Shown here piece after piece: positions 40,255 to 50,661 of a stretch of 64,000 bases of DNA. A model generated the notes under the pieces. It made no database searches. It saw nothing but the letters and a program-made list of their open reading frames with translations, and had not been told where the DNA came from. Within the stretch, counting starts at the first letter, position 1. Every line of letters begins with the position of its first letter. The position numbers and the translations under genes are program-made. Source of the stretch: Sporosarcina sp. FSL K6-2383 (GTDB taxonomy: Bacteria > Bacillota > Bacilli > Bacillales_A > Planococcaceae); the NCBI RefSeq assembly GCF_038618305.1, contig NZ_CP152017.1:1465501-1529500 (forward strand), read 5' to 3'.

Positions 40255-42655
40255 AGTCATTGTAGATGTATCGGCTTATCCGATTGACAGGCCTTTCGAT
40301 TACCTTGTGCCTGACACGATGGCTGCGGTCATCGAAGCCGGTATTCGCGTGAAAGTACCATTTGGACCGCGAAAAGTACTCGGCTATGTAACGGCTTTAA
40401 AAGAGGAAAGTGGACTGGACGTTGCCAAATTGAAGCCAATTGATGAATTGATTGATTTGGAGCCGGTTATTTCGAAAGAATTGCTAGAGTTATCACGCTG
40501 GTTGGCTACGCAAACATTGGCCTATGAAATTGATGCGCTGCAAGTGATGCTACCAGCTGCTATGCGTGCGAAATACGAAAAATTCATCATTGTTGAAGAA
40601 ACGGAGCGTATTGAAGACGCAGATTTCCAACAATTTCTCGCAGGCAGGAAACGAGTTTCATTGAAAGAAGCTGACCAATTAGGGCTGTTGAAAACAGTGA
40701 AACATTATGCTGAACAGGGCATTGTGACAGTCGATACAGCTGTCAATCAGAAAACAGCTGTCAAAAAAGTGCGCATGATTCAAATCGCCAATGCTGAAAT
40801 ACTGCAAACAGTACTCGATGGCGTACATGCCAATGCGAAAAAGCAAGTTGAATTGCTGCGCTGGATGCAAGAGCGTGCGGGACAAGCGATACTTGCGAAA
40901 CAACTGATGGAGCAATCGGGCATCCAGCCTGCTGTGTTAAAAGCGGTGATTGACAGAGGCGCTGCTACTGAAGAGCAGACGGAAGTGTATCGTGAGCCGG
41001 CAGCACCGCAGTTGAAGGATACGGCAATTCCAGTAGAGTTGACTGAAGAGCAATGCATCGCACTTGAGGCAGTTAGACATTCTGTGGATCAGCAAAAAGC
41101 GGAGACATTTCTTTTGCATGGTATTACTGGAAGCGGTAAAACGGAAATTTATTTGCGTGCTATTAAACATGTACTAGATAAAGGGCAGGAAGCGATTGTT
41201 CTTGTACCAGAAATATCGTTGACACCGCAAATGACATCGCGTTTCAAGGAGCGCTTCGGACCACTTGTCGCAGTGATGCACAGTGGGTTATCGGCAGGTG
41301 AGAAGTACGATGAGTGGCGTAAGATTCAACGCGGGGAAGTTAAAGTTGTCGTTGGGGCGAGGTCAGCTATATTTGCTCCATTTGAAAATGTAGGTATCAT
41401 CATTCTGGATGAAGAGCATGAATCGACCTATAAACAGGAAGATACACCACGTTATCATGCACGAGATGTTGCCATTAAACGGTCGGAATATTATGGTTGT
41501 CCCGTTATTTTAGGCAGTGCGACACCATCATTGGAATCCTACGCCCGTGCATCTAAGGGTGTCTATACATTACTGACGTTGACTAGGCGAGCAAAAGACC
41601 AGGAACTTCCTGCGGTAACGGTCGTCGATATGCGAGAAGAATTAAAAAATGGTAACCGGTCGATGTTTTCATTGCCACTGGCGGAAGCAGTTCGTCTCCG
41701 ATTGGCGAGAGGGGAACAAACAGTGTTATTCCTTAATAAACGAGGGTTTTCATCATTTGTTTTATGCAGGGACTGTGGTACGGTCGTAGAATGTCCAAAC
41801 TGTGATATTTCACTGACATACCATCGTGCGAATGAACGGTTGAAATGCCATTATTGCGGCTATGAAGAGCATGTACCGCTCGAATGTCCACAATGTAAAA
41901 GTGATTATATTCGATTCTTTGGAACAGGTACTCAAAAAGCGCAGGAAGAAATTGCGAAACTGTTTCCAGAAGCACGTGTCATTCGGATGGATGTCGATAC
42001 GACGAGGCAAAAGGGATCTCATGAACGATTGTTACGACAATTTAGCGAGGGGCAAGCAGATATTTTGCTTGGGACACAGATGATTGCCAAGGGGCTTGAT
42101 TTTCCGAATATTACGCTTGTCGGCGTATTGGCGGCAGACACAACTTTGCATTTGGCTGATTTCCGTGCTGCAGAAAAAACGTTCCAGCTAATGACACAGG
42201 TGAGTGGTCGCGCGGGTCGCCACGAATTACCCGGAGAAGTATTTATACAAACCTATTCTCCTGAGCATTATGCCATTGACCTGGCAAAAGCGCAGCATTA
42301 CGAACCTTTTTATAATTTGGAGATGGCGGCTAGGCGGCAATATGGCTATCCACCCTTCTATTTTGTAGCACTTGTCCAGTTTACCCATGAGGATTTACTA
42401 AAAGTAGCTGACTTTGCAGATAAGGGAGCTAGATTTTTAAAAGGGAACTTATCACCAGATACCGTCATCATCGGACCAACTGCTGCTGCGATTAGCCGTG
42501 TCAATAATAGATATCGTTACCAATGTTTGATAAAATACAAAAAAGAGCCAAAGTTGACAGAGACGTTGCAACAGCTCATTAAATATTATCGGACAGACTG
42601 GATCAAAGCAGGTTTAACAATGACTGTTGACTTAGAACCAGTGTCTATTTATTAA
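40244..42655 (+). CDS. priA: Primosomal replication protein N', helicase PriA
   Basis: 3'-5' helicase that restarts stalled forks, 803 residues. The DNA-binding N-terminal domain starts IAEVIVDVSAYPIDRPFDYLVP. Helicase motifs are GITGSGKTEIY (Walker A), DEEHESTYKQ, LGSATPS and QVSGRAGR. Two zinc sites are formed by CRDCGTVVECPNC and CHYCGYEEHVPLECPQC. The start ATG 40244 lies inside coaBC behind GAGGAAAG and fits the family N terminus. Confidence 0.95.
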   Translation: MIAEVIVDVSAYPIDRPFDYLVPDTMAAVIEAGIRVKVPFGPRKVLGYVTALKEESGLDVAKLKPIDELIDLEPVISKELLELSRWLATQTLAYEIDALQVMLPAAMRAKYEKFIIVEETERIEDADFQQFLAGRKRVSLKEADQLGLLKTVKHYAEQGIVTVDTAVNQKTAVKKVRMIQIANAEILQTVLDGVHANAKKQVELLRWMQERAGQAILAKQLMEQSGIQPAVLKAVIDRGAATEEQTEVYREPAAPQLKDTAIPVELTEEQCIALEAVRHSVDQQKAETFLLHGITGSGKTEIYLRAIKHVLDKGQEAIVLVPEISLTPQMTSRFKERFGPLVAVMHSGLSAGEKYDEWRKIQRGEVKVVVGARSAIFAPFENVGIIILDEEHESTYKQEDTPRYHARDVAIKRSEYYGCPVILGSATPSLESYARASKGVYTLLTLTRRAKDQELPAVTVVDMREELKNGNRSMFSLPLAEAVRLRLARGEQTVLFLNKRGFSSFVLCRDCGTVVECPNCDISLTYHRANERLKCHYCGYEEHVPLECPQCKSDYIRFFGTGTQKAQEEIAKLFPEARVIRMDVDTTRQKGSHERLLRQFSEGQADILLGTQMIAKGLDFPNITLVGVLAADTTLHLADFRAAEKTFQLMTQVSGRAGRHELPGEVFIQTYSPEHYAIDLAKAQHYEPFYNLEMAARRQYGYPPFYFVALVQFTHEDLLKVADFADKGARFLKGNLSPDTVIIGPTAAAISRVNNRYRYQCLIKYKKEPKLTETLQQLIKYYRTDWIKAGLTMTVDLEPVSIY

Positions 42656-42710
42656 AGTGAAACGAATTCAGTGCCAGTTACTGGCACCTTAATTGAAAAG
42701 AGGAATTGAA

Positions 42711-43217
42711 TTGGCAATACGTAAAATTGTGGAGCATCCAGCACCGGTGCTTCAACAAATGTGTAAAGAAGTAGTGAAGTTTGATAAGAAGCTTGCGAAG
42801 CTTTTAGATGATATGTACGACACGATGGTTGCGGCGGATGGCGTGGGCCTTGCAGCGCCACAAATTGGCGAAGCGATACGCGTTGCCATTGTTGATATGG
42901 GCGAAGGACAAGATGTTATTGAAATGGTCAATCCTGTTGTGACGGCTATCGGAGGCTCTGAAGTCGAAATAGAAGGTTGTCTTAGCTTTCCAGGACTATA
43001 CGGTGAAGTAGAGAGGCCATTCTTCGTTCGTGTAGAGGCGCAGGAGCGGGATGGTTCCTTGTACGAAATTGAAGCGGAAGATTATGAAGCGCGGGCCATT
43101 CTTCATGAAATTGATCATCTAAATGGTGTGTTGTTTGATTCTAAAATTATCCGTGTCGTCGATCCAGCTGAATTTGAAGAAATGGATGAAGAAGAGGAGG
43201 AGAGTGATGATGACTAA
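42711..43217 (+). CDS. def: Peptide deformylase
   Basis: Removes the formyl group from new proteins, 168 residues. The three active-site motifs are [18 protein letters not shown] and [10 protein letters not shown] (His-Glu-x-x-His metal site plus the cysteine). TTG 42711 is chosen because AGAGG lies 7 nt upstream and the product starts [15 protein letters not shown] as in Bacillus. The C-terminal tail is very acidic ([13 protein letters not shown]). It overlaps fmt by 8 bp; deformylase and formyltransferase are coupled. Confidence 0.95.
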   Translation: MAIRKIVEHPAPVLQQMCKEVVKFDKKLAKLLDDMYDTMVAADGVGLAAPQIGEAIRVAIVDMGEGQDVIEMVNPVVTAIGGSEVEIEGCLSFPGLYGEVERPFFVRVEAQERDGSLYEIEAEDYEARAILHEIDHLNGVLFDSKIIRVVDPAEFEEMDEEEEESDDD

Positions 43218-44151
43218 TATCGTCTTTATGGGTACTCCTGAATTTTCAGTGTCAGTGCTCACGATGTTGCATGATGAAGGCCATACAATCTCCGCAGTCG
43301 TCACACAACCTGATAGACCAGTCGGACGTAAGCGAGTATTAACGCCACCCCCAGTAAAAGTGGAGGCGCTTCGACTTGGCTTACCGGTTATTCAGCCTGA
43401 AAAATTAACAGGCTCTAGTGAACTGGCAGAAATTATCGCGCTTAAACCAGATCTTATTGTGACCGCAGCTTTCGGTCAGATACTTCCAAAGGAATTGTTA
43501 GAAGTGCCGCAGCTCGGCTGCATTAATGTTCATGCTTCTTTATTGCCAAAATATCGTGGCGGAGCGCCTATCCATCAGTCCATTATAGATGGGGAAACTG
43601 AGACGGGCGTGACGATTATGTATATGGTCGAAAAATTAGATGCAGGCGATATTATATCACAGGTAGTTGTGCCGATTGCTGATACAGATCATACGGGGCT
43701 GTTGTTCGATGCGTTGTCTGTTGCTGGAACACAGCTCTTAAAAGAAACACTTCCTTCTATATTAAATGGTACAAATAACAAAACCGTCCAAGATGAGTCA
43801 CTTGTGACATTTGCGCGTAATATCTCACGGGAGCAAGAACGTATTGATTGGTCAAAGGGCGGCAAGGCCATCTATGATCAAATTCGCGGACTCCATCCTT
43901 GGCCAGTTGCTTACACGACGATACAAGGTGAGAACGTTAAAGTGTGGTGGAGTGAAAAAGTTGCAACGCAAGTAGATGCTACACCTGGAACGATCATTAA
44001 AATTGAGTCAGACCGAATTATTGTCAAAGCGGGCGATGATGTCGCGGTCGCTATAACGGATCTCCAACCAGCCGGGAAAAAAAGGATGCCAGCGGATGTC
44101 TTTGTTCGTGGAACCGGATCGAAATGGAATGAAGGGGACCGATTTGAATGA
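43210..44151 (+). CDS. fmt: Methionyl-tRNA formyltransferase
   Basis: Formylates initiator Met-tRNA, 313 residues. [30 protein letters not shown] (with catalytic Asn and His) and EKLDAGDII are the formyltransferase core. The C-terminal OB-like domain (from about residue 205) contains [12 protein letters not shown] and [17 protein letters not shown] 43210 or 43207 may start; AGGAGG is 9 or 6 nt upstream. ATG of rsmB overlaps its stop. Confidence 0.95.
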   Translation: MTNIVFMGTPEFSVSVLTMLHDEGHTISAVVTQPDRPVGRKRVLTPPPVKVEALRLGLPVIQPEKLTGSSELAEIIALKPDLIVTAAFGQILPKELLEVPQLGCINVHASLLPKYRGGAPIHQSIIDGETETGVTIMYMVEKLDAGDIISQVVVPIADTDHTGLLFDALSVAGTQLLKETLPSILNGTNNKTVQDESLVTFARNISREQERIDWSKGGKAIYDQIRGLHPWPVAYTTIQGENVKVWWSEKVATQVDATPGTIIKIESDRIIVKAGDDVAVAITDLQPAGKKRMPADVFVRGTGSKWNEGDRFE

Positions 44152-45506
44152 ATACTAGACCAAAAAAGAAAATTTGGAACGGCAATGTCCGTGACGCAGC
44201 ACTGTCCATCTTAATGGAAATCAATAATAACCAAGCATACAGCAATTTATTGCTACATCGAACGATTGAAAAATACGGTATCGAAGCGAAAGACCGTGGG
44301 TTACTAACAGAACTAACATATGGTACATTACAACATCGCATGGCATTAGATTATTATCTTGAACCCTTTGTCCGTGGGAAACTGGATGGTTGGGTACGTG
44401 AATTACTGAGAATGTCGATTTATCAAATTGTCTACTTAACAAAAATTCCGCCGCATGCGGTTGTCCATGAAGCGGTGGAAATTGCGAAAAGACGGGGACA
44501 TAAACGCATTGCGCCAACAGTCAACGGGATTCTTCGTTCCGTGTTGCGCAAAGGGGTTCGTTCGTTGGAAGACATGGAGGATGGCATCGCAAAAACAGCG
44601 ATTGAAACAAGTCATCCCGAATGGCTCATCAAACGCTGGAGCGAGCAATTTGGTGAACAGGAAGCAGCGATTATGGCGCACGAAAACAATAACCCACCTG
44701 CGATGACAGTTCGTGTGAATACGGCAAAAGCGACAGTTGCTGATGCGATTTCATCTCTTGAAGCGGAAGGTATTGAAGTAAGAATGGGTGAGGTTGTGCC
44801 AGAATGTATCGTTTCTGTCAACAGCAATCCGGCGAATACAGAAGCCTATAAAAAGGGCTGGATTACCATTCAAGACGAAAGCTCTATGCTACCTGTCTTA
44901 GCACTAGATGTACAACCTGGCATGAAAGTACTCGATATGTGTGCAGCGCCAGGAGGAAAAACGACCCATATTGCTGAGAAGATGAAGGATAAAGGCGAAG
45001 TGTTCGCACATGATATTCACGAACATAAGCTGGCATTGATTGAAGCGAATGCTACTCGACTTGGTTTAACATCCATTCAAGCAAAAAGTGGTGATAGCCG
45101 GAAATTGACGGAACTGTACGCTCCATCTTCTTTCGATCGAATCCTTGTCGACGCGCCGTGTAGTGGTTTAGGCGTCATTCGCAGAAAGCCTGAAATTAAG
45201 TACAACAAGACAGAAGCTGACTTCAATGGTCTCATACAAATCCAATCAGACTTACTCGACACAGCACGCGAACTGATCAAACCAGACGGCATCATCGTCT
45301 ATAGTACGTGTACAGTAGAATATATGGAAAACCGTGGTATGGTAGAGCATTTTCTAGGGCGTCATTCAGATATGGAAAAAGTTCCATTAGCTCAATTAAA
45401 TGAAATTGATAAATTAGCGATTGAAGATGACACTCTTCAAGTACTGCCACAACACTTTGGCAGCGACGGATTCTTCGTCGCAGCTTTCCGTAAAAAACAG
45501 CAATAA
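44148..45506 (+). CDS. rsmB: 16S rRNA (cytosine-967-C5)-methyltransferase RsmB
   Basis: Methylates C967 of 16S rRNA, 452 residues. A NusB-like RNA-binding domain (about residues 12-140: [31 protein letters not shown]) is followed by an SAM-dependent domain with [30 protein letters not shown] and [11 protein letters not shown], which carry the two catalytic cysteines. ATG 44148 overlaps the fmt stop. The rlmN gene that follows in B. subtilis is absent; element A occupies the gap. Confidence 0.94.
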   Translation: MNTRPKKKIWNGNVRDAALSILMEINNNQAYSNLLLHRTIEKYGIEAKDRGLLTELTYGTLQHRMALDYYLEPFVRGKLDGWVRELLRMSIYQIVYLTKIPPHAVVHEAVEIAKRRGHKRIAPTVNGILRSVLRKGVRSLEDMEDGIAKTAIETSHPEWLIKRWSEQFGEQEAAIMAHENNNPPAMTVRVNTAKATVADAISSLEAEGIEVRMGEVVPECIVSVNSNPANTEAYKKGWITIQDESSMLPVLALDVQPGMKVLDMCAAPGGKTTHIAEKMKDKGEVFAHDIHEHKLALIEANATRLGLTSIQAKSGDSRKLTELYAPSSFDRILVDAPCSGLGVIRRKPEIKYNKTEADFNGLIQIQSDLLDTARELIKPDGIIVYSTCTVEYMENRGMVEHFLGRHSDMEKVPLAQLNEIDKLAIEDDTLQVLPQHFGSDGFFVAAFRKKQQ

Positions 45507-45538
45507 GTATGCTAAACTACTGAATTTATTTATTATCC

Positions 45539-45626
45539 AGCGAAGGCGCCTTACTGGGGTAGCCGAAGTGATAAGACTGATGGTGGTTTTCCGTCAGGCT
45601 TATCGCGGGAGGCATCCCCAAGCGCC
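45539..45626. repeat. Structured dispersed element A, copy 2
   Basis: Second copy of 14014-14101. Stems: GGCGC/GCGCC (from 45545 with up to 45626), GGGG/CCCC (45556-45559 with 45616-45619), GTGATAAG/CTTATCGC (45568-45575 with 45599-45606) and CTGATGG/CCGTCAG inside. It fills most of the rsmB-prpC gap. Confidence 0.87.
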
Positions 45627-45688
45627 AAGCATTATTATTAGGATATCTATATAGTAGAGAACTCGAAACAACCAAGGGGGGATGGACG

Positions 45689-46447
45689 TTGCAATTCGAA
45701 ATCTTATCAGACGTAGGTAGGAAAAGAACCGTTAACGAAGATCGCGCAGCCGTGTACACATTGCCAAACGGCATCATTCTTGCAGTAATAGCGGATGGAA
45801 TGGGTGGTCATCAGGGCGGAGATTACGCCAGTTCAACAGCTATCCGACTAATTGGCGAGCAGTTTATGAAGCTGGATAGTACCAGCTTTGAAGAGGACCA
45901 ACATTGGATAGAATGGCTCCGTGAAGTCGTCAATCATGTTAATAGACTACTTTATAATCATGCCAGTGACAACGAAGACTTAAAAGGGATGGGAACAACA
46001 TTAGAGGCGGTACTTATTCGCGGGCGTAGCTGTCTTGTTTCACATACTGGAGATAGTCGTGTCTATGCAATTAACGACAATGGTATTTGTCAGGTCACAC
46101 GAGATCATTCCTATGTCAATGCTCTGCTAGATAGTGGAGAAATTACAGAGGCAGAGGCAGCTGTTCATCCCCAAAAAAATTGGATTATGAAAGCGATTGG
46201 CTCTGAAAAGACGATTGAGCCTGACCATTATTCAATTGAATTGGATGATAAAACGTATTTGCTTCTATGTACAGATGGTTTGAGTAATAAAGTCGGTCAA
46301 CAGCTTATGCGTGAAGTGGTCCTTTCGGATGCTACGCTACATGATAAAGCAAAAAAACTTGTAGATTTAGCAAATGAAATGGGCGGAGAGGATAATATAT
46401 CTGTCATTTTGGTTGATTCTACTAAATCGGAGGTGAATAATCTATGA
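45689..46447 (+). CDS. prpC: PP2C-type protein serine/threonine phosphatase PrpC
   Basis: Mn-dependent phosphatase that reverses PrkC phosphorylation, 252 residues. Metal-binding motifs are ADGMGGHQGGD, GDSRVYAI, TDGLSNKV and GGEDNISVIL. The start is TTG 45689 behind AGGGGGGATGG; the ATG at 45682 inside that site is out of place. It overlaps prkC by 4 bp, the standard phosphatase-kinase pair. Confidence 0.93.
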   Translation: MQFEILSDVGRKRTVNEDRAAVYTLPNGIILAVIADGMGGHQGGDYASSTAIRLIGEQFMKLDSTSFEEDQHWIEWLREVVNHVNRLLYNHASDNEDLKGMGTTLEAVLIRGRSCLVSHTGDSRVYAINDNGICQVTRDHSYVNALLDSGEITEAEAAVHPQKNWIMKAIGSEKTIEPDHYSIELDDKTYLLLCTDGLSNKVGQQLMREVVLSDATLHDKAKKLVDLANEMGGEDNISVILVDSTKSEVNNL

Positions 46448-48429
46448 TTGGAAGTAGAATCGGAGGACGTTATGAAATACTTAAAAGTATTGGTGACGGG
46501 GGTATGTCGAAGGTTTATTTAGCACATGACATCATTTTAAACCGAGATGTAGCCATTAAAGTTTTGAACTATGATTTCGCGAATGAAGAAGAACTGAAAC
46601 GTAGATTCCAACGAGAAGCACTGTCTGCCACAAGCTTAACGCATCCACATATTGTTGATATTTATGATGTGGGTGAGGAGGGGGAACTGCTCTATCTTGT
46701 AATGGAGTATGTCGAAGGGCAGACGCTGAAAAAGTTCATTCAAACAAATGGTCCATTATCTCCTAAGCAGGCATTACCGATTATGAGACAGCTTGTTTCC
46801 GCAATTTCAAATGCCCATCATAATGGTATTGTGCACCGTGATGTTAAGCCGCAAAATATATTGATGGATGCAGAAGGGAATTTGAAAATTGCTGATTTTG
46901 GAATTGCGATGGCACTCAGTGCAACTGCGCATACGAAAACAAATTCAGTAGTGGGGACAGTCCATTATTTATCACCTGAGCAAGCTCGTGGTGGGATGGC
47001 AACAAAAAAATCGGACATTTATTCACTGGGTATTGTCTTTTATGAATTACTGACAGGTGAACTACCATTTTCAGCAGAAACTGCCGTTGCAATTGCATTA
47101 AAGCATTTACAGGAGGAAACGCCCTCTGTCCGTGCACTATTCCCATCCATTCCGCAAAGTGTAGAAAATATCATTTTGAAAGCAACAACGAAGGATGCTG
47201 CAAATCGCTATCGTTCGGCGGATGAAATGTATGATGATTTACTGACTGCATTATCACAAGAACGAGCAACGGAACCGAAATTTAGTGTGCCATTTGACGA
47301 TGATCGAACGCAAGCGATTCCGGTTGTTACAGAGGCGTCCAAGTTTGAAGTTTTGGAAGCGACAAAAAAGGTGGAGCCAGTTATTGTAGTTGAACCTCCG
47401 CAAACCCCTGTTAAAAAACGGAAAAAATGGCCGCTCATTGTCGGAGGAATAGCTGGAGCTTTTGTTATAGTCCTTCTATTGTTATTGCTACCAAGCTTGT
47501 TAGGACCTAAAAAGGACTTCATTCCAGAGGTTTCTGGAAAAACACAAGCTGAAGCGACAGATATTTTACTGGAGGCGGGCTTTAAGGTTGACGAAGCAAT
47601 TGAACTGCTACCATCCGAGGAGTTTGAAGAGGGACAAATTATTAAAACAATCCCAGAAGAAGGAAAGAAGCGGGATATAGGATCTGCGGTTACGTTATAT
47701 ATGAGCACAGGGAAAGATAAGATTGAGTTTGCAGATTATAGTGACCAAGACTATGAACGAGTTGCCGAATTTTTACTTAAGAAAGATTACAAATCAGTAG
47801 ATGCGAAAGAAGTTTTTTCGGATAAAGAGCCAGGTACTATTTTGGAGCAGGATCCTGTAGAGGGGACAGGGGTAGTGCCAGAAGACACAGATGTAGTCTT
47901 TACAATTAGTAAAGGGGAAGAACTTCAAGAACTTGAAGATCTAAGAGGATATGATAAAGAAGCACTGAATGACTATGCGAAGACATCGGGGTTTGCGATT
48001 AAGGTCGTGAGAGAAGAATATTCACCTACAGTACCAGTAGGTCAAGTTATTTGGCAAAGTCCTAAACAAGGAACGGACATGAAGGTTGGGGATAAAGTAG
48101 AGGTTGCGTTGTCAAAAGGTGAAGAGAAAAAACCACTTAAGACTATTGTCCACAACGTAACGATTGAATATTTACCTGATGCAATTGATGCAGGTGAAGT
48201 GGATGAGGATGGCAATTGGGTACCAGCCCCACCACCTCCGCAGGAAATCAAAATTTATGTGCAAGACAAGACAAATATGATGGACAAGCCAGTAGAAGTT
48301 TTCACAATTGTGGAGAATACGAAAAAGAGTATTAAGCTTGAATTGGAAGAGAATCAGCGTGGGGCTTATAAGATCTCACGTGATGGCAAAATTATCGTTG
48401 AGCAATCTGTTGATTATAATGAAAATTAG
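46444..48429 (+). CDS. prkC: PASTA-domain serine/threonine kinase PrkC
   Basis: Membrane Hanks-type kinase; in spore formers it senses muropeptides and can trigger germination. Its 661 residues hold a cytoplasmic kinase domain (residues ~10-270, GDGGMSKVY, VAIKVL, HRDVKPQN with Asp133, ADFGIAM, GTVHYLSPEQA), a basic linker, a membrane helix at about 329-349, three PASTA repeats (about 355-563) and a C-terminal extracellular domain with a proline-rich hinge (APPPPQE). The start overlaps the prpC stop. rsgA follows after 14 bp. Confidence 0.95.
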   Translation: MIGSRIGGRYEILKSIGDGGMSKVYLAHDIILNRDVAIKVLNYDFANEEELKRRFQREALSATSLTHPHIVDIYDVGEEGELLYLVMEYVEGQTLKKFIQTNGPLSPKQALPIMRQLVSAISNAHHNGIVHRDVKPQNILMDAEGNLKIADFGIAMALSATAHTKTNSVVGTVHYLSPEQARGGMATKKSDIYSLGIVFYELLTGELPFSAETAVAIALKHLQEETPSVRALFPSIPQSVENIILKATTKDAANRYRSADEMYDDLLTALSQERATEPKFSVPFDDDRTQAIPVVTEASKFEVLEATKKVEPVIVVEPPQTPVKKRKKWPLIVGGIAGAFVIVLLLLLLPSLLGPKKDFIPEVSGKTQAEATDILLEAGFKVDEAIELLPSEEFEEGQIIKTIPEEGKKRDIGSAVTLYMSTGKDKIEFADYSDQDYERVAEFLLKKDYKSVDAKEVFSDKEPGTILEQDPVEGTGVVPEDTDVVFTISKGEELQELEDLRGYDKEALNDYAKTSGFAIKVVREEYSPTVPVGQVIWQSPKQGTDMKVGDKVEVALSKGEEKKPLKTIVHNVTIEYLPDAIDAGEVDEDGNWVPAPPPPQEIKIYVQDKTNMMDKPVEVFTIVENTKKSIKLELEENQRGAYKISRDGKIIVEQSVDYNEN

Positions 48430-48443
48430 AAAGAAGGTATTGG

Positions 48444-49337
48444 ATGCCGGAAGGACAAATTAGAAAAGCGATTAGTGGGTTTTATTATGTAGAGCAGGAT
48501 GGGCAATTGATACAGTGTAAGAGCCGTGGGGTGTTTAGAAATCGTGGGATTCATCCACTTGTGGGGGATCATGTGACATTTGTACCTGATGGTGATAATG
48601 ATGCGCTAATAACGGCTGTCCATGAACGCCGCAATGAACTGGTGCGTCCTCCAATTTCTAATATCGATCAAGCCTTGCTCGTTTTTTCAATGGTAGAACC
48701 GGCTTTTAGTCCACATCTGTTGGATCGATTTCTTGTTGTCGTCGAATCGTATGGCGTGCAACCCATCATCTGTTTGACGAAAAAGGATTTAGCGGATGAT
48801 GTGGAGCTCAAGAAGGTTGCAGAAGCAGCAGCCTATTATAAAGAAATCGGCTATGATGTGATTGAAACCTTTATTGATGATGAATCTCTTTCGGATATGC
48901 TGCAACCTTACTTAAAAGGGAAGACAACTGTTTTAGCTGGGCAGTCAGGTGTTGGTAAATCGACTTTATTGAATACAGTGTTACCGAGGTTGGCGTTGAA
49001 AACGGGTGAAATTTCAGAAGCACTAGGTCGTGGGAAGCATACGACACGTCATGTCGAGCTACTAGAGGTTGCGGAGGGACTCGTTGCAGATACACCGGGC
49101 TTTAGCTCGCTCGACTTCGATCATATTGACAAGGAGCAGTTATCCCATTACTTCGTAGATATGGATGAGCTGTCTGCATCATGTAAATTTCGAGGTTGCC
49201 TACATGTAAAAGAGCCAAAGTGTGCTGTGAAAGAGCAAGTGGAGGCTGGTGAAATGCCGCGTCATCGTTATGATAACTACTTGCAATTTATGCAAGAAAT
49301 AGTAGACAGAAAGCCGAGGTACGACAAACATGATTAA
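48444..49337 (+). CDS. rsgA: Ribosome small-subunit-dependent GTPase RsgA (CpgA/YloQ)
   Basis: Circularly permuted GTPase that checks 30S subunit maturation, 297 residues. An OB fold at the N terminus is followed by the permuted G motifs: LTKKDL (G4, ~112) before the P-loop GQSGVGKSTLLN (G1, ~166) and DTPGFSSLDF (G3). The C-terminal zinc site uses CKFRGCLHVKEPKC. ATG 48444 follows GAAAGAAGG. It overlaps rpe by 8 bp. Confidence 0.95.
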   Translation: MPEGQIRKAISGFYYVEQDGQLIQCKSRGVFRNRGIHPLVGDHVTFVPDGDNDALITAVHERRNELVRPPISNIDQALLVFSMVEPAFSPHLLDRFLVVVESYGVQPIICLTKKDLADDVELKKVAEAAAYYKEIGYDVIETFIDDESLSDMLQPYLKGKTTVLAGQSGVGKSTLLNTVLPRLALKTGEISEALGRGKHTTRHVELLEVAEGLVADTPGFSSLDFDHIDKEQLSHYFVDMDELSASCKFRGCLHVKEPKCAVKEQVEAGEMPRHRYDNYLQFMQEIVDRKPRYDKHD

Positions 49338-49998
49338 AATTGCACCTTCTATATTAGCAGCAGATTTTTCAAAACTTGCCGATGAGGTGAGAGAAGTAGA
49401 AGCAGCTGGGGCAGAGCTGATTCATATCGATGTAATGGATGGCCATTTTGTTCCGAACATTACAATGGGCCCAATTGTTGTGGAGGCACTTAGACCGGTA
49501 ACAAAACTACCTTTAGATGTCCACTTGATGATTAGCAATCCCGATGCATATATCGAGCAATTTGCGAAAGCAGGGGCAGATTATATCACGGTTCACGTGG
49601 AAGCTTGTCCGCATTTGCATCGTACATTGCAACTCATTAAATCATTCGGTATAAAATCGGGTGTTGTATTGAATCCGCATACCCCGATTGAAACAATTCA
49701 GCATGTTCTTGAGGAAGTAGATATGGTGTTATTTATGACGGTAAATCCTGGATTTGGCGGTCAGAAATTCATCCATTCAGTTCTTCCGAAGGTGAAACAG
49801 CTTTCAGATGTTATTCGAGAACGTAATTTGCCGATTGACATTGAAATTGATGGTGGTGTTAATGAAGAAACCATTATTCCTTGCGTCGAAGCGGGGGCAA
49901 CAATCCTTGTTGCAGGATCGGCTGTCTTTAGTTCGCCTGACCGTGCGGAGGCTTTACAACGCATCAAATTAGCAGGCGAAGGTGCGCTAAGAAAATGA
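49330..49998 (+). CDS. rpe: Ribulose-phosphate 3-epimerase
   Basis: Interconverts ribulose 5-phosphate and xylulose 5-phosphate in the pentose phosphate pathway, 222 residues. TIM-barrel motifs: APSILAADFSKL, HIDVMDGHFVPNITMGP, DVHLMI, MTVNPGFGGQKFI and EIDGGVNEET. The ATG lies in the end of rsgA, and the stop overlaps thiN by 4 bp. Confidence 0.96.
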   Translation: MIKIAPSILAADFSKLADEVREVEAAGAELIHIDVMDGHFVPNITMGPIVVEALRPVTKLPLDVHLMISNPDAYIEQFAKAGADYITVHVEACPHLHRTLQLIKSFGIKSGVVLNPHTPIETIQHVLEEVDMVLFMTVNPGFGGQKFIHSVLPKVKQLSDVIRERNLPIDIEIDGGVNEETIIPCVEAGATILVAGSAVFSSPDRAEALQRIKLAGEGALRK

Positions 49999-50648
49999 CA
50001 GTTGCCGTCATTTGTGCAGGAGGACCAAACTCGGAAATTGTAGATATGACGGAATTTTTGCAGGATGACACGATATTCATTGGTGCAGACAGAGGCGCAT
50101 TACACCTCTTGCAAAAAGGCATTACTCCACATGAAGCTGTCGGTGATTTCGATTCTGTGAGCCTCGATGAATACAATCAAATTGTGGCGGCTGTTCGTAA
50201 AGTTGGGCGGTTTCGTTCGGAAAAGAATGAAACCGACACAGAGCTAGCAGTCGACTGTGCGCTCACGTATAATCCTGAACATGTTATTTTAACAGGTGTC
50301 ACGGGAGGTAGGCTGGATCATATGGAATCTGCCCTACACCTGCTGTATCGCCTTCAAATGAAACATAAGGAGATTCGTTTCTCAATACGCAATACAACGA
50401 ATGAGTTGTCTATCCTCCTGACAGGTCATCATGAATGCCTACGTGATGATCGTTTTCCATACGTTTCTTTTTTCCCTTTCGGTGGGGATGTTGTAGGTCT
50501 TACATTATCGGGTTTTAAATACGAAACACTAGATGAGAGACTCGAAACGGGCATGACAAAATTTACGAGTAACGAACCTACGGCAGAAGTCTGTACTATC
50601 TCATTCCATCGGGGCATATGCTTAATGGTAAGGAGTTCAGATTCCTGA
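49995..50648 (+). CDS. thiN: Thiamine pyrophosphokinase
   Basis: Makes thiamine diphosphate from thiamine and ATP, 217 residues. Motifs: ICAGGPNSEI, FIGADRGALHLL, AVGDFDSVS, ETDTELAVD and GVTGGRLDH. ATG 49995 overlaps the rpe stop. spoVM follows after 13 bp, the same order as in B. subtilis. Confidence 0.93.
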   Translation: MTVAVICAGGPNSEIVDMTEFLQDDTIFIGADRGALHLLQKGITPHEAVGDFDSVSLDEYNQIVAAVRKVGRFRSEKNETDTELAVDCALTYNPEHVILTGVTGGRLDHMESALHLLYRLQMKHKEIRFSIRNTTNELSILLTGHHECLRDDRFPYVSFFPFGGDVVGLTLSGFKYETLDERLETGMTKFTSNEPTAEVCTISFHRGICLMVRSSDS

Positions 50649-50661
50649 AAGGAGTGGGGAA

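Noticed and set aside
47208..47708. 166-residue minus-strand frame.
   Set aside because: Antisense to the kinase-to-PASTA part of prkC, with no ribosome-binding site or family features.
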